64,000 bases of DNA, taken from contig CM077163.1 in the NCBI GenBank assembly GCA_039583875.1, positions 228,276,646-228,340,645 of the forward strand. The letters run 5' to 3'. Shown piece by piece: positions 18,715 to 27,860 of this stretch (positions are counted from its first letter, which is position 1; the number at the start of each line of letters is the position of its first letter). The notes below the pieces were generated by a model. It was not told the DNA's origin. It ran no database searches and saw only the letters and a program-made list of their open reading frames with translations. The translations under genes were made by a program, and so were the position numbers. Source of the DNA: Platanthera guangdongensis. Taxonomy: Eukaryota > Streptophyta > Magnoliopsida > Asparagales > Orchidaceae.

Positions 18715-21250
18715 TGATCTCATGGTAAAGAGCAAGGGGGTGAACTCGCATCTCCAGGATCTGGAAGAGACGTTCGCCACCTTGAGGAAGTTCAAAATGA
18801 GGTTGAACCCCCTGAAATGTGTTTTCGGGGCCAGTCGTGGGAAGTTCCTTGGGCACCTTTTGACCCCGGCGGGAGTAGAACCTAATCCTGATAAAGTAAA
18901 GGCCATCCTGGAGCTGGAATCACCTAGAAACGCTAAGGAGGTGCAGCGCTTGACTGGGAAGCTGGCCGGCCTTAGCAGATTCCTCTCCAGGTCAGGAGAG
19001 AAGTGCTCGCCTTTCTTTAAAGTGCTACGAGGGAATCAGAGATTTGAATGGACAGCGGAGTGCGAGGAAGCTTTTCAAAAGCTGAAGGAGCAACTCTCCC
19101 GGGCTCCTCTGCTTCAAAGCCCTAAAGAGGGGGAAGATTTGACCTTGTACCTAGGAGTGGGAGCGGAGGCGGTGAGCTCCGTCTTAGTCAGAGAAGAGGG
19201 AAAGAAGCAGCTGCCCATCTATTATGTTAGCAGGATCCTAAGGAAGGCAGAGCTCCGCTACCCTATCCTAGAAAAACTGGCATACGCCTTGGTTGTTTCG
19301 GCCAGGAAGCTCCGGCCATATTTCCAGGCCCATTCAATTAGAGTGGTAACAGACCATCCTCTCCGAAAGATTTTTGAAGGAGTAGAGCACTCGGGTAGGC
19401 TGGCCAAGTGGTCTGTCGAGTTGAGTGAGTTCAATATTTCGTTCATACCAAGGCTCTCCATTAAGGCACAGGTGGTGGCCGACTTCTTGGCAGACTACGT
19501 CGCGGAGGATGGGGCCGAGGAGCCGCAGCGGCCAGAGGCATGGAAGATCATGGTCGACGGGGCCTCGGGAAAGCACTCCCTTGGAGCGGGGGTGGTACTG
19601 ACGAGTCCTCAGGGGGTGACCATAAGACAAGCGGTCACCTTGCATTTCCCCATAACCAACAACCAAGCAGAGTACGAGGCAGTGATAGCCGGCCTTCGCC
19701 TGGCCAAGGAGCTCGAGATCAAGGACGTTGAGGTTTTCACAGACTCATTGGTAGTGGCGTCGCAGATACGCGGAGAGTTCGAGGCGCGGGAGCCCACCCT
19801 TGTGAAATACTTGTCCAAGGTGAGGACGATCATCGGGGGGTTCCGGACGTTCTCCATCCAACACGTCCCCAGAGAAGAGAACACTGCTGCCGATCAATTG
19901 GCCAAGTTCGGACCTTGGGAAGGGGGTGCCCTCACTGATTTATTCCACCCAGCGATTGAAGAGGGGGAGCTAATGGAGGTGGATCGGCGGCCCTCGTGGG
20001 TAGATCCCTTCGTTACCTTTTTTCTGACTGGAACCCTCCCTGAGGGGGTCAAAGAGGCAAGAATCTTCCGCCATAAGGCGGCCCACTATCTCATGCATGA
20101 AAGAGGATTGCACCGGAGGATGCTTTCGGGTCTCCTGGCTCGATGCGTGACGGAAGAGGAGACCAGACACATTCTGGAGGAGGTGCACTCCGGGGAATGT
20201 GGTAGCCATTCCGGAGGGAGGACATTGGAAGCAAGGGTGGTCAGGCAGGGGTACTTCTGGCCCACCCTGAGGAAGGACGCGACAGAATTTGCGAGGAAGT
20301 GTCAGAAGTGCCAGCTCTACGCCCCCCTCCAGCTCTTACCGGCTCAAAGACTCCGAAGCATCACAGCACCATGGCCTTTCGCCATTTGGGGAATGGATCT
20401 GGTGGGGCCTTTTCCTCCAGCTAGTGGGCAAAGAAGATTCCTCCTGGTTATGATAGATTACTTCTCCAAGTGGCTGGAGGTTAAGGCGCTAGCAAAGGTG
20501 ACCTCTCAAGTCATCAGGAACTTCGTCTGGGGGGAGATCATTTGCAGGCACGGGCTGCCTCAAGCCATCGTCACGGATAACGGCCCCCAGTTCGCTAGCG
20601 AAGAGTTCATCAGTTTCTGCTCTCAGCAGGGCATCGACCTCAGGTTTGCCTCTGTCCACCACCCCAGGAGCAACGGTCAGGTGGAGGCGGCGAACAAGAT
20701 TATCGTTAACTTACTAAAGAAGAAGGTAGAGAATCTGAGGGGGAACTGGGTAGAGCAGCTCCCCTCGGTCCTGTGGGCTCTAAGAACGACCCCGAACACG
20801 GCCACTGGTGAGACCCCTTTCAAACTTTCCCATGGTTGTGAGGCGGTACTACCAGTGGAATTCGAGGTCCGATCCCCACGAGTTGCGGCCGCAGGTGATG
20901 GAGACGAGGCATGGAGGATGGAAAATGAGGAAGGTCTGCGCCTCTCGCTAGACCTGGCAGAGGAGCTGCGGGACGTGGCAGCCATCAGACAGGAGGAAAT
21001 CAAGCGGCGAATGGCAAAGCACTTCGACAAGTATATCAGGATAAAACAATTCGCGGAAGGAGATCTAGTACTAAAAAAGGTTGATGCGGCAGGGAGATCC
21101 GCCCCGGTGGGAAAGCTCAACCCAAATTGGGAGGGACCTTATATTGTAGAGAGAGCGTTGAAAGCAGGGGGTTACTACCTTCAAGATGTGGAGGGTGGGA
21201 CCTTGAACCACTCCTGGAATGGGGATGACTTAAAACGCTTCTACCCATGA
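18659..21250 (+). CDS. RT palm, RNase H, archaeal-type RNase H and integrase of C (863 aa)
   Basis: Residues 1-110 hold the rest of RT with the catalytic VYVDDLMVKS at 16-25 and FLGHLLTPAGVEPNPDKV. The Gypsy-type RNase H (about 155-285) is degenerate: LYLGVGAEAVSSVLVRE, YYVSRIL and RVVTDHPLRKI. A second, archaeal-type RNase H (about 294-415) has MVDGASGKHSLGAGVVL, NNQAEYEAVIAGLRLA, FTDSLVVASQIRG and REENTAADQLAKFG, with its Asp, Glu and Asp residues in place. This duplication defines Tat elements. The integrase has a zinc finger near 509-552 (HSGGRTLEA..., KCQKCQ) and the DDE core MDLVGPFPP, VTDNGPQF and GQVEAANKII. It ends near a TGA at 21248-21250 shortly before the tandem array. Confidence 0.92.
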   Translation: MMDRVFQGQRGRNLEVYVDDLMVKSKGVNSHLQDLEETFATLRKFKMRLNPLKCVFGASRGKFLGHLLTPAGVEPNPDKVKAILELESPRNAKEVQRLTGKLAGLSRFLSRSGEKCSPFFKVLRGNQRFEWTAECEEAFQKLKEQLSRAPLLQSPKEGEDLTLYLGVGAEAVSSVLVREEGKKQLPIYYVSRILRKAELRYPILEKLAYALVVSARKLRPYFQAHSIRVVTDHPLRKIFEGVEHSGRLAKWSVELSEFNISFIPRLSIKAQVVADFLADYVAEDGAEEPQRPEAWKIMVDGASGKHSLGAGVVLTSPQGVTIRQAVTLHFPITNNQAEYEAVIAGLRLAKELEIKDVEVFTDSLVVASQIRGEFEAREPTLVKYLSKVRTIIGGFRTFSIQHVPREENTAADQLAKFGPWEGGALTDLFHPAIEEGELMEVDRRPSWVDPFVTFFLTGTLPEGVKEARIFRHKAAHYLMHERGLHRRMLSGLLARCVTEEETRHILEEVHSGECGSHSGGRTLEARVVRQGYFWPTLRKDATEFARKCQKCQLYAPLQLLPAQRLRSITAPWPFAIWGMDLVGPFPPASGQRRFLLVMIDYFSKWLEVKALAKVTSQVIRNFVWGEIICRHGLPQAIVTDNGPQFASEEFISFCSQQGIDLRFASVHHPRSNGQVEAANKIIVNLLKKKVENLRGNWVEQLPSVLWALRTTPNTATGETPFKLSHGCEAVLPVEFEVRSPRVAAAGDGDEAWRMENEEGLRLSLDLAEELRDVAAIRQEEIKRRMAKHFDKYIRIKQFAEGDLVLKKVDAAGRSAPVGKLNPNWEGPYIVERALKAGGYYLQDVEGGTLNHSWNGDDLKRFYP

Positions 21251-21330
21251 AAAGGGAGAGCGGTAAATGTGTACTTAAAGCGTGATCAATATAATATATT
21301 TCTCAAAACAAATGACCCTAAAGAGCTTTC

Positions 21331-22890
21331 GAGATCTTCATCGGCACCCCGAGCTCGGCTCGGCCCCAGGTAGACCCGCTGCGCAGGCTCCCATCTAGCT
21401 GGCAGGTCCGAAGGCTCGCCTGTGGGGGATAGGTTTTGAGTTGAGATCTTCATCGGCACCCCGAGCTCGGCTCGGCCCCAGGTAGACCCGCTGCGCAGGC
21501 TCCCATCTAGCTGGCAGGTCCGAAGGCTCGCCTGTGGGGGATAGGTTTTGAGTTGAGATCTTCATCGGCACCCCGAGCTCGGCTCGGCCCCAGGTAGACC
21601 CGCTGCGCAGGCTCCCATCTAGCTGGCAGGTCCGAAGGCTCGCCTGTGGGGGATAGGTTTTGAGTTGAGATCTTCATCGGCACCCCGAGCTCGGCTCGGC
21701 CCCAGGTAGACCCGCTGCGCAGGCTCCCATCTAGCTGGCAGGTCCGAAGGCTCGCCTGTGGGGGATAGGTTTTGAGTTGAGATCTTCATCGGCACCCCGA
21801 GCTCGGCTCGGCCCCAGGTAGACCCGCTGCGCAGGCTCCCATCTAGCTGGCAGGTCCGAAGGCTCGCCTGTGGGGGATAGGTTTTGAGTTGAGATCTTCA
21901 TCGGCACCCCGAGCTCGGCTCGGCCCCAGGTAGACCCGCTGCGCAGGCTCCCATCTAGCTGGCAGGTCCGAAGGCTCGCCTGTGGGGGATAGGTTTTGAG
22001 TTGAGATCTTCATCGGCACCCCGAGCTCGGCTCGGCCCCAGGTAGACCCGCTGCGCAGGCTCCCATCTAGCTGGCAGGTCCGAAGGCTCGCCTGTGGGGG
22101 ATAGGTTTTGAGTTGAGATCTTCATCGGCACCCCGAGCTCGGCTCGGCCCCAGGTAGACCCGCTGCGCAGGCTCCCATCTAGCTGGCAGGTCCGAAGGCT
22201 CGCCTGTGGGGGATAGGTTTTGAGTTGAGATCTTCATCGGCACCCCGAGCTCGGCTCGGCCCCAGGTAGACCCGCTGCGCAGGCTCCCATCTAGCTGGCA
22301 GGTCCGAAGGCTCGCCTGTGGGGGATAGGTTTTGAGTTGAGATCTTCATCGGCACCCCGAGCTCGGCTCGGCCCCAGGTAGACCCGCTGCGCAGGCTCCC
22401 ATCTAGCTGGCAGGTCCGAAGGCTCGCCTGTGGGGGATAGGTTTTGAGTTGAGATCTTCATCGGCATCCCGAGCTCGGCTCGGCCCCAGGTAGACCCGCT
22501 GCGCAGGCTCCCATCTAGCTGGCAGGTCCGAAGGCTCGCCTGTGGGGGATAGGTTTTGAGTTGAGATCTTCATCGGCACCCCGAGCTCGGCTCGGCCCCA
22601 GGTAGACCCGCTGCGCAGGCTCCCATCTAGCTGGCAGGTCCGAAGGCTCGCCTGTGGGGGATAGGTTTTGAGTTGAGATCTTCATCGGCACCCCGAGCTC
22701 GGCTCGGCCCCAGGTAGACCCGCTGCGCAGGCTCCCATCTAGCTGGCAGGTCCGAAGGCTCGCCTGTGGGGGATAGGTTTTGAGTTGAGATCTTCATCGG
22801 CACCCCGAGCTCGGCTCGGCCCCAGGTAGACCCGCTGCGCAGGCTCCCATCTAGCTGACAGGTCCGAAGGCTCGCCTGTGGGGGATAGGG
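21331..22890. repeat. tandem array, 14 copies of a 112-bp unit, in the 3' region of C
   Basis: Units start GAGATCTTCATCGGCAC at 21331, 21443, 21555 and so on every 112 bp to 22787; the last copy is cut after about 104 bp. Copies are almost identical; I saw one change in copy 11 (CATCCC) and one in copy 14 (CTGACAGG). Each unit holds the palindromes CCGAGCTCGG and CTGCGCAG. Since 112 is not a multiple of 3, no real gene is encoded; the minus-strand frame at 22627-22899 is a repeat artefact. The array lies exactly where sense gag-pol and the antisense genes converge. Confidence 0.97.
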
Positions 22891-23402
22891 TTGGGGCAAG
22901 CTATCTCCATCAACATCAAACTAACAAGACAGAATTCATTTTGGCAGAATAGGGTGAAAAGTCCCCTTGAGCGACACTACGCCTTGGCATCCCAACTTAG
23001 TCCTAAGGTACAAAATAAACTAAGGAAAAAGGGGTGTGGAGCAGAGCAGGTGACAACACTCGCAGCGAACGACTCTTTGAGGATCGTCTCGCCGAGCGAA
23101 AGGGCACTCGCGAGGCAAGCCATTTCGCCAAATCCGCGGATGATAAGCGCGTCGAGAACCCGTCTCGCGTAGGACATAAAACAGATAAGTATATATACAA
23201 AAAGGTTGCGCGGCGAGACGAGATAGTAGCATCGTCCCGCGGGCAAAAGGCAAACCAGAGATTAACTTCACAAAAATAAGAAATGAAAAATAGACAGCAA
23301 AATGGAACACTCGCTCGTCACTTGACAGATGCCACAAAATATAGTTTAAAGTCTTTACATCAGGAGGAGGAGAGAGTGATTCTAAATCTTGGAGGCGGCG
23401 CA
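22891..23402. other. untranslated spacer between array and antisense gene 2
   Basis: No gene is seen. On the minus strand this is the expected 3' untranslated region of antisense gene 2; several A-rich stretches (for example 23268-23300) could serve polyadenylation of one strand or the other. Scattered TCTCGC/GCGAGA motifs continue from the coding parts. Confidence 0.5.
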
Positions 23403-25380
23403 TCAGTCCTCCTCGCCGGATGAAGAATCATCGCTCTCCTCGCTATAGAGCTCGGGGACCAGGTCGCGCGCGGTTACTGTCTCAGAATCGTCCTTCACGA
23501 CCCCCAGGTCTTTCATCATCTGTAGCACCAGCTCAGCCCCGCGGACGCCAGCGTCTCGGCATCGCTCCTCGACCTCCTCATAAGAATAATGTGGCGGGGG
23601 AGTCTGGAAGGGCTCGCGGCGAGACAACGACGCGGCAGCCGCCTGGAGGCGCGCATTCTCAGCCGTCAGCGCCTGGACCTCCTCCTCCAAGGCCGCCACG
23701 CGCGAACGAAGTTGTCCCGCCGTCTCGGCATCCTGCGGGATGACCTGGCAATCAGCCAAGAATCGTGGAAAAGAAAAAACCCAAGGGAAAAAGGGAGTTG
23801 TGGCTTACCACACCGCCTTGGGCCTTCGCGAGGAGTGACTCGGCATCTGACAGCCTTCTCGCCAGACCAGCAGATTTCTCCCGTTCCGCTTCCAGGTTTT
23901 CCTCGCTGTCCTTCCATTTTGAATTAATGTAAATAAGGCGGCGAGAGGAGAGGTGTGAGAACTCCAAGGCCCGCATCTGGTGGTGGCAGGTCTTCAACAC
24001 AAGGTCCTTGGTGGACTCGCTTTCAGGCAAAGAGGCGTCTAGGCCACCATAAAGGCCGTACCCGATGGCGAAGGCATGGCTGGAAGGGACCTCTTGCTCC
24101 TTCCATGATGGAAGGAGGGTAGAGATGGACACACGGTTGGCGTCCCGCCCACACAGCAAAACCGGGTCGCCGATGGCATCGTGAACCACGGGACCCAGGT
24201 TATAATTCATGTGAGAGGCGGGGGCGGGACGGCCAGAAGAGTCGCCCTCGCGAGAAGAGGTAGCAGCCACCGGCTCAGAAGCAGCAACTTGCGGGTTGGA
24301 GGCAGCGGCAGGTTGGCCAGAAAGCCCCGTCTCGCGAATAGGCGAGACGGCCTGGTGATTAGGCGAGGGAGGCGGTGGAGTTTCCCCTAAAGAGATAGGG
24401 CTCCCTTGGGGAGCCTTCTCCTTTTCCTTGGAGATAGCCACGGCTCTCTTCATTTTCTTTTTTGGAGGGCTGGAGCGAGAGGGGACGGTGTCATCTCCGG
24501 GACGCTTCGGCGGGATGACCGCAAGGGACTCTCTCGCCGCCTCTGCCGCTGCATTGGCGAGATCAAGACCCTTGGCGGGGTGAATATTACTCTTATAAGG
24601 AGGAGATGTTGGGATAATTCGCTCACCTAAAAGCGAGTGGGTGGGGGTTAGGAAAAAGCGAGACGACAAATAGCCAAGAGAGAGGAATAGAAGAATACCC
24701 TCGCCCGGGAGCACTGGGAGAAGCGAGTCGAGGCCTCGCCGCAAGAAGTTGACCTCGAAGTTCTTGCCAGCAAGGTACTCGCACAGCAACTTCTCTGGCC
24801 CGCTGACTTGGGGGGTGACGTAGAAGCTCTCTGGCGGAGAGACCGGCGCGAGAGGGACGCCGCCGAAGTCAGCCCGGTCTCCCCGAATGAAGACAAATCG
24901 GGTAAGCCAGTGATGATTCTTGTTAGGCGTCTCACATACCTTGAGCCCCTGCCCAGTGAAGTACGAGACGCCATCGGCATTGGCGTGGTAGATGAAAAGC
25001 TTGCGGAAGGCCGTCAAGCTGAACTCGATGCGCTCTCGGCGCATGTAGCAGGCAAACGCAATCAACACCGAGATGGCGTTGGGATTGAACTGCGCCGGGA
25101 CAACGCCAAAGTACTTGAGGACCTGCTTCACCTCAGGCCAGAGGGGCAGTCGCAACCCCGCCTCAAAGTGCGAGACGGGGAAGGCGAGTTCCCCAGGGTA
25201 GTATGTGTTGATGCACTCGCCGACCTTAGGGGGACGCGACTCGATGCCCTCCCCCAGATACTCGCGGGCAAATTTATCATGGTCCTCCCGAGGGAGCCTG
25301 CCGAGCGGGAAGTCGTGGTCAGTAAACCTCTTCCCGCAGCGGCTGCGCCCCTCGCCCTCCTCCACTTTCTTCTTACCCAT
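23403..25380 (-). CDS. antisense gene 2 of C: Tat antisense ORF with putative gypsy type transposon domain, one intron
   Basis: Exon 1 is 25380-23809 (524 codons) and exon 2 is 23744-23403 (113 codons plus stop). The 64-nt intron has donor GTG/GTAAGC and acceptor GATTGCCAG/GTC, both in phase 0, so the joined frame gives about 637 residues. Residues 18-200 (FTDHDFPLGRLPREDHDKF, INTYYPGELAFPVSHFEAGL, VLKYFGVVPAQFNPNAIS, and the HHWLTRFVFIRG block) match the domain called putative gypsy type transposon (Transposase_28 type), known from antisense ORFs of Tat elements. A basic nuclear-localisation-like patch PPKKKMKR lies at 305-312. Residues 490-575 across the intron form a coiled coil (LRSRVAALEEEVQALTAENA), and the end is acidic (SEESDDSSSGEED). 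A TATAAATA lies 138-145 bp upstream of the ATG. The function of this family is unknown; a nuclear, possibly regulatory protein is inference. Confidence 0.82.
23745..23808 (-). other. intron of antisense gene 2 (64 nt)
   Basis: It reads GTAAGCCACAACTCCC at the donor and CTTGGCTGATTGCCAG at the acceptor. CTGAT can act as a branch point. Removing it joins two phase-0 exons and continues the coiled coil without interruption; without splicing the frame stops within about 18 codons. Confidence 0.75.
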
Positions 25381-25517
25381 CTTCTTTGGCGAGCTAGTCC
25401 TAGGCGAGACGAAGGAGATAAGAGGCGAGAATGGGCCGGCGAGACGGAGAGTTCAGGGGGCCAAGACTCGGCTAACGGCGAAGGCGGAAAATGTGGTATC
25501 TAGTCCAGGACTAGGCA

Positions 25518-25525
25518 TATTTATA
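25518..25525 (-). promoter_or_regulatory. TATA box of antisense gene 2
   Basis: The minus strand reads TATAAATA, predicting a start of transcription near 25490 and a leader of about 110 nt before the ATG at 25380. It is the same octamer as in the LTR promoter. Confidence 0.6.
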
Positions 25526-25824
25526 ACGGATGCAAGGCCAATGATTAAAAGGGCGGGAAATTAAGGGGGAGAGGAAGAGTCGGCGTTTTTCTCTCTCCTA
25601 TACCTCGAACGGCGCGACCCGTCACAGTCAGCAAAAATTATATAATTAAATATCTAGCATAAATTAAAAAGGAGTATTAAAAAGGAATGAGAAATTAAGC
25701 CATAAAAATATATGTCCAGAAATCGTCCCGCAGAGGACCAAGCTCTCTGCATACTTTGGCGAGACTACCATTATTACAACTTTTGCGAGAAGAAGAAAAA
25801 GAAGGATAGCGAGACAGACATTCG

Positions 25825-26830
25825 TCAGTATGGGCGCCACTCCCAGCGGCCGCCGCGTGCTCCCCCGCGAGGAGGCCTACTCCGCGAGTGGAAGGAGCGG
25901 ATGGTTTGCAGGCCACGCCGCGCGAGACGGAGCTGCATATCGGTCTCATTGATGATGGCCTCAGGGTCGGTGCCGTCGACATCCAGCTCGGCATCGGCTC
26001 CAGAAGATAGACGAGCGCACTCGCCCTCCAGCGACTCGATGCGCTTCTCCGCGGCCTGTTTGTCTAAAGTCAAGGAATGAATGAGGCGCGCGTGCTTCCG
26101 GAAGAGCTCAGCCGTCTTCCGCTTCATCTCCACTGGATCTGAGGGATCGCCCAGATAGTCTTCAATCCCGTCTGCAGGAGGAGGCGAGACGGAGAGTTGC
26201 TTCGGCTGCTCCTCAACAGGAGAGTTGGCCCGAGAATCTGCGCAAGGAGTGCAGGAACAAGGTGGAAGAGGCACTCGCAGGAGAGAGTGAGAGTAGCGAA
26301 GGAGATTCAAAAGGGCAAGGGAGGGTCCCTTACCAAGATGGCGAGAGGTATTGGCAGCCGGGGAGGGGTCATCCCTCCTCTCGCTGGGAGTAGTTGGAGG
26401 AGTAGATGAGGGTAGCGAATCAAGCTCCTCGCAACGGACAGAAGAACCATCTCGCGGACTCTTCGGGGACGGCGGAACCACAAGAGCCCCCTGAAAGAAG
26501 CGTTAGTCAGCAAAAAAGCACCCAGTCGCGGAAATAACAGTGGTAATCGCGAGTGTCCACCTCTTTTTCCGTAGAGAGCGCACGGGGAGTGGGGGCAGGT
26601 TTCAAAGAGGCGCGAGACGAATCTACTGCTGCAAGAGAAGGGCCCCCAGCCTTCGTCTTTTTCGAGCGAGACGACGGGGCGAGGGGACGACCCAGGGAAG
26701 AGGTGAAAGCAGCCACGTTGGCCTTATGTTGCTCTCGCACCAGGGCGAGACGTTCGCGAAAACTTTGACTGTGCGTCATTCTGAAGGAACTCGAGAACAG
26801 GGAAGAAGAAGAATATGCAGAGCGGGGCAT
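25825..26830 (-). CDS. antisense gene 1 of C: coiled-coil protein with one intron
   Basis: Exon 1 is 26830-26561 (90 codons) and exon 2 is 26490-25825 (221 codons plus stop). The 70-nt intron has donor GAG/GTGGAC, a perfect CTAAC branch motif and acceptor TTCTTTCAG/GG, all in phase 0. The protein of about 311 residues starts with a Ser-rich and basic region (FRERLALVREQHKANVAAF, SSRSKKTKAGG). It continues with a Pro/Ser-rich linker and a predicted coiled coil (AELFRKHARLIHSLTLDKQ, AEKRIESLEGECARL), and ends Arg/Gly-rich. I know no family for it. Because the TATA box at 26855-26862 lies only about 30 bp before the first ATG, translation may start at the internal Met at 26779 (MTHSQSF). Upstream of gene 2 and in the same direction, the two could be separate units or one bicistronic region. 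Confidence 0.65.
26491..26560 (-). other. intron of antisense gene 1 (70 nt)
   Basis: Donor GTGGAC, branch motif GACTAAC about 15 nt before the acceptor, and acceptor CTTCTTTCAG. Phase 0 on both sides. Read through, the frame stops within 17 codons. Confidence 0.72.
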
Positions 26831-26854
26831 CAGGAGCGCAGGGCAGGAGTCATA

Positions 26855-26862
26855 TATTTATA
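26855..26862 (-). promoter_or_regulatory. TATA box of antisense gene 1
   Basis: The minus strand reads GGTCTATAAATATATG, a strong TATA match. The predicted start (near 26830) coincides with the first ATG of antisense gene 1, which favours use of the next ATG at 26779. Confidence 0.6.
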
Positions 26863-26959
26863 GACCCCGGTGGGGGCCTCCGAAGATTCCTCATAAATAC
26901 GTTTTTTAATGCACCTTGAATAACGAGCCTCGGTTGAACATTCTTTTTGAGCTTAGAGT

Positions 26960-26982
26960 AACCTCAAAAAGAGCGGGGATTG
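26960..26982 (+). other. polypurine tract of C
   Basis: The purine-rich AAAAAGAGCGGGGATTG immediately before the 3' LTR is the expected primer of plus-strand DNA synthesis. Confidence 0.65.
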
Positions 26983-27694
26983 TGTACAACCTCGGGCTCG
27001 CAAAGAGCCCTCAAGAAGCAAACAGAGCGAGATAGGCAAAAGAGACTAGGAGGGCCCACTCGCAAGCGGCGAGATGATGGGCTCTCCAAGGGGCAAAACA
27101 GCCCGCCTAGAAGCGAGAGGGCCCCAAAAGCGAGAAGGACCCCCAAAGGCGAGAGGCTCCGGCGAGACGGGCGGCAGGTCCTTCTCGCCGGCAGGCCCCT
27201 TTCCTCTCGCCAGGGGGGGGAGAGGGTTTTTTTTACTCTTTTCTATCAAAGCAGGGGTTTTTACTCTTCTACCCCGGGTATTTTTACCCTTTTACCCTTG
27301 GTGGGCTGCGTATAGCTCCTCAGAACAGCGGAGTTTGGCTGTTGGCAGACCCAGCCAAGGGTACCCCAGTAATTTCAGGCCGGAGCAGTTTTGTTATTTG
27401 CAGTTCAGATTCTGAAATCTATAAATAAGCCCATAGGGGTTCTTCGGAAAAGACCTTTTTTCAGACTCGGGAGAGGAATTGACAGTCTTCTGAAGAACTC
27501 CAAGCCCAGCTTTTGGCTTTGGAGGGGAAGCTCTCTGTGACCTTCCGGGTAAACGGTGGGACCTCCCAGCTGCGGCTTTGGGCCAGTTTTCTAACCCTTC
27601 ACGACCGGTCAGAGGTCGGAGCTTGGGCCAAGTAGGAGTCGGCTACACCCCTATTTTGTGAACATTCGTTCGAAGTCAAATTTTGGCTTCAACA
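26983..27694 (+). repeat. 3' LTR of Tat-type C (712 bp)
   Basis: Nearly identical to 14725-15439: about seven substitutions, a G run of eight against ten, and a T run of eight against nine. It is followed by the target duplication CTTGT and then by the transposase of hAT F. Confidence 0.95.
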
Positions 27695-27699
27695 CTTGT

Positions 27700-27860
27700 A
27701 ACAGATGTACATTTCCAAATATTCTTCGTTGAGCCAGCTCCTCCGCTCCTTCAAAACCCTGCCACTAAGAGAAAAAGCGGACTCCGAAGCTACCGTAATA
27801 GCTTGTATTGTTAGTAAATCACGGGTCATATAGACCAAAATAAGATATGTATTGATTTTA
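27700..27860 (-). pseudogene. hAT F transposase, dimerisation domain
   Basis: The minus strand reads LTIQAITVASESAFSLSGRV, then LKERRSWLNEEYLEMYICY, the conserved C-terminal hAT dimerisation block (normally ...SESxFSxxGRxLxxRRxSL). It continues at 14719 beyond element C. Confidence 0.82.

Larger units (their letters stand above)
14725..27694 (+). mobile_element. Tat-type Gypsy element C with two antisense genes
   Basis: The LTRs at 14725-15439 and 26983-27694 differ by about seven substitutions and short homopolymer indels. They are flanked by CTTGT (14720-14724 and 27695-27699). Sense order is gag, protease, RT, RNase H, a second archaeal-type RNase H and integrase. Then come a 14-copy 112-bp tandem array and a 3.4-kb region coding on the opposite strand. 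Dual RNase H and an antisense gene with the so-called putative gypsy type transposon domain (Transposase_28 type) are known marks of the Tat lineage (Grande, Retand, RIRE2 relatives). At 13 kb it is the youngest large layer of the nest. Sense frames carry a few single lesions, so this copy is probably defective but recently active. Confidence 0.93.

Noticed and set aside
21331..22890. Regular repeats considered as a CRISPR array
   Set aside because: Units are directly adjacent 112-bp copies without unique spacers, in a plant retrotransposon; no cas genes.
22627..22899. Minus-strand frame of 90 residues in the 112-bp array
   Set aside because: It is made of the tandem repeat itself, changes frame every unit, and is present only because some units lack a stop in that frame.
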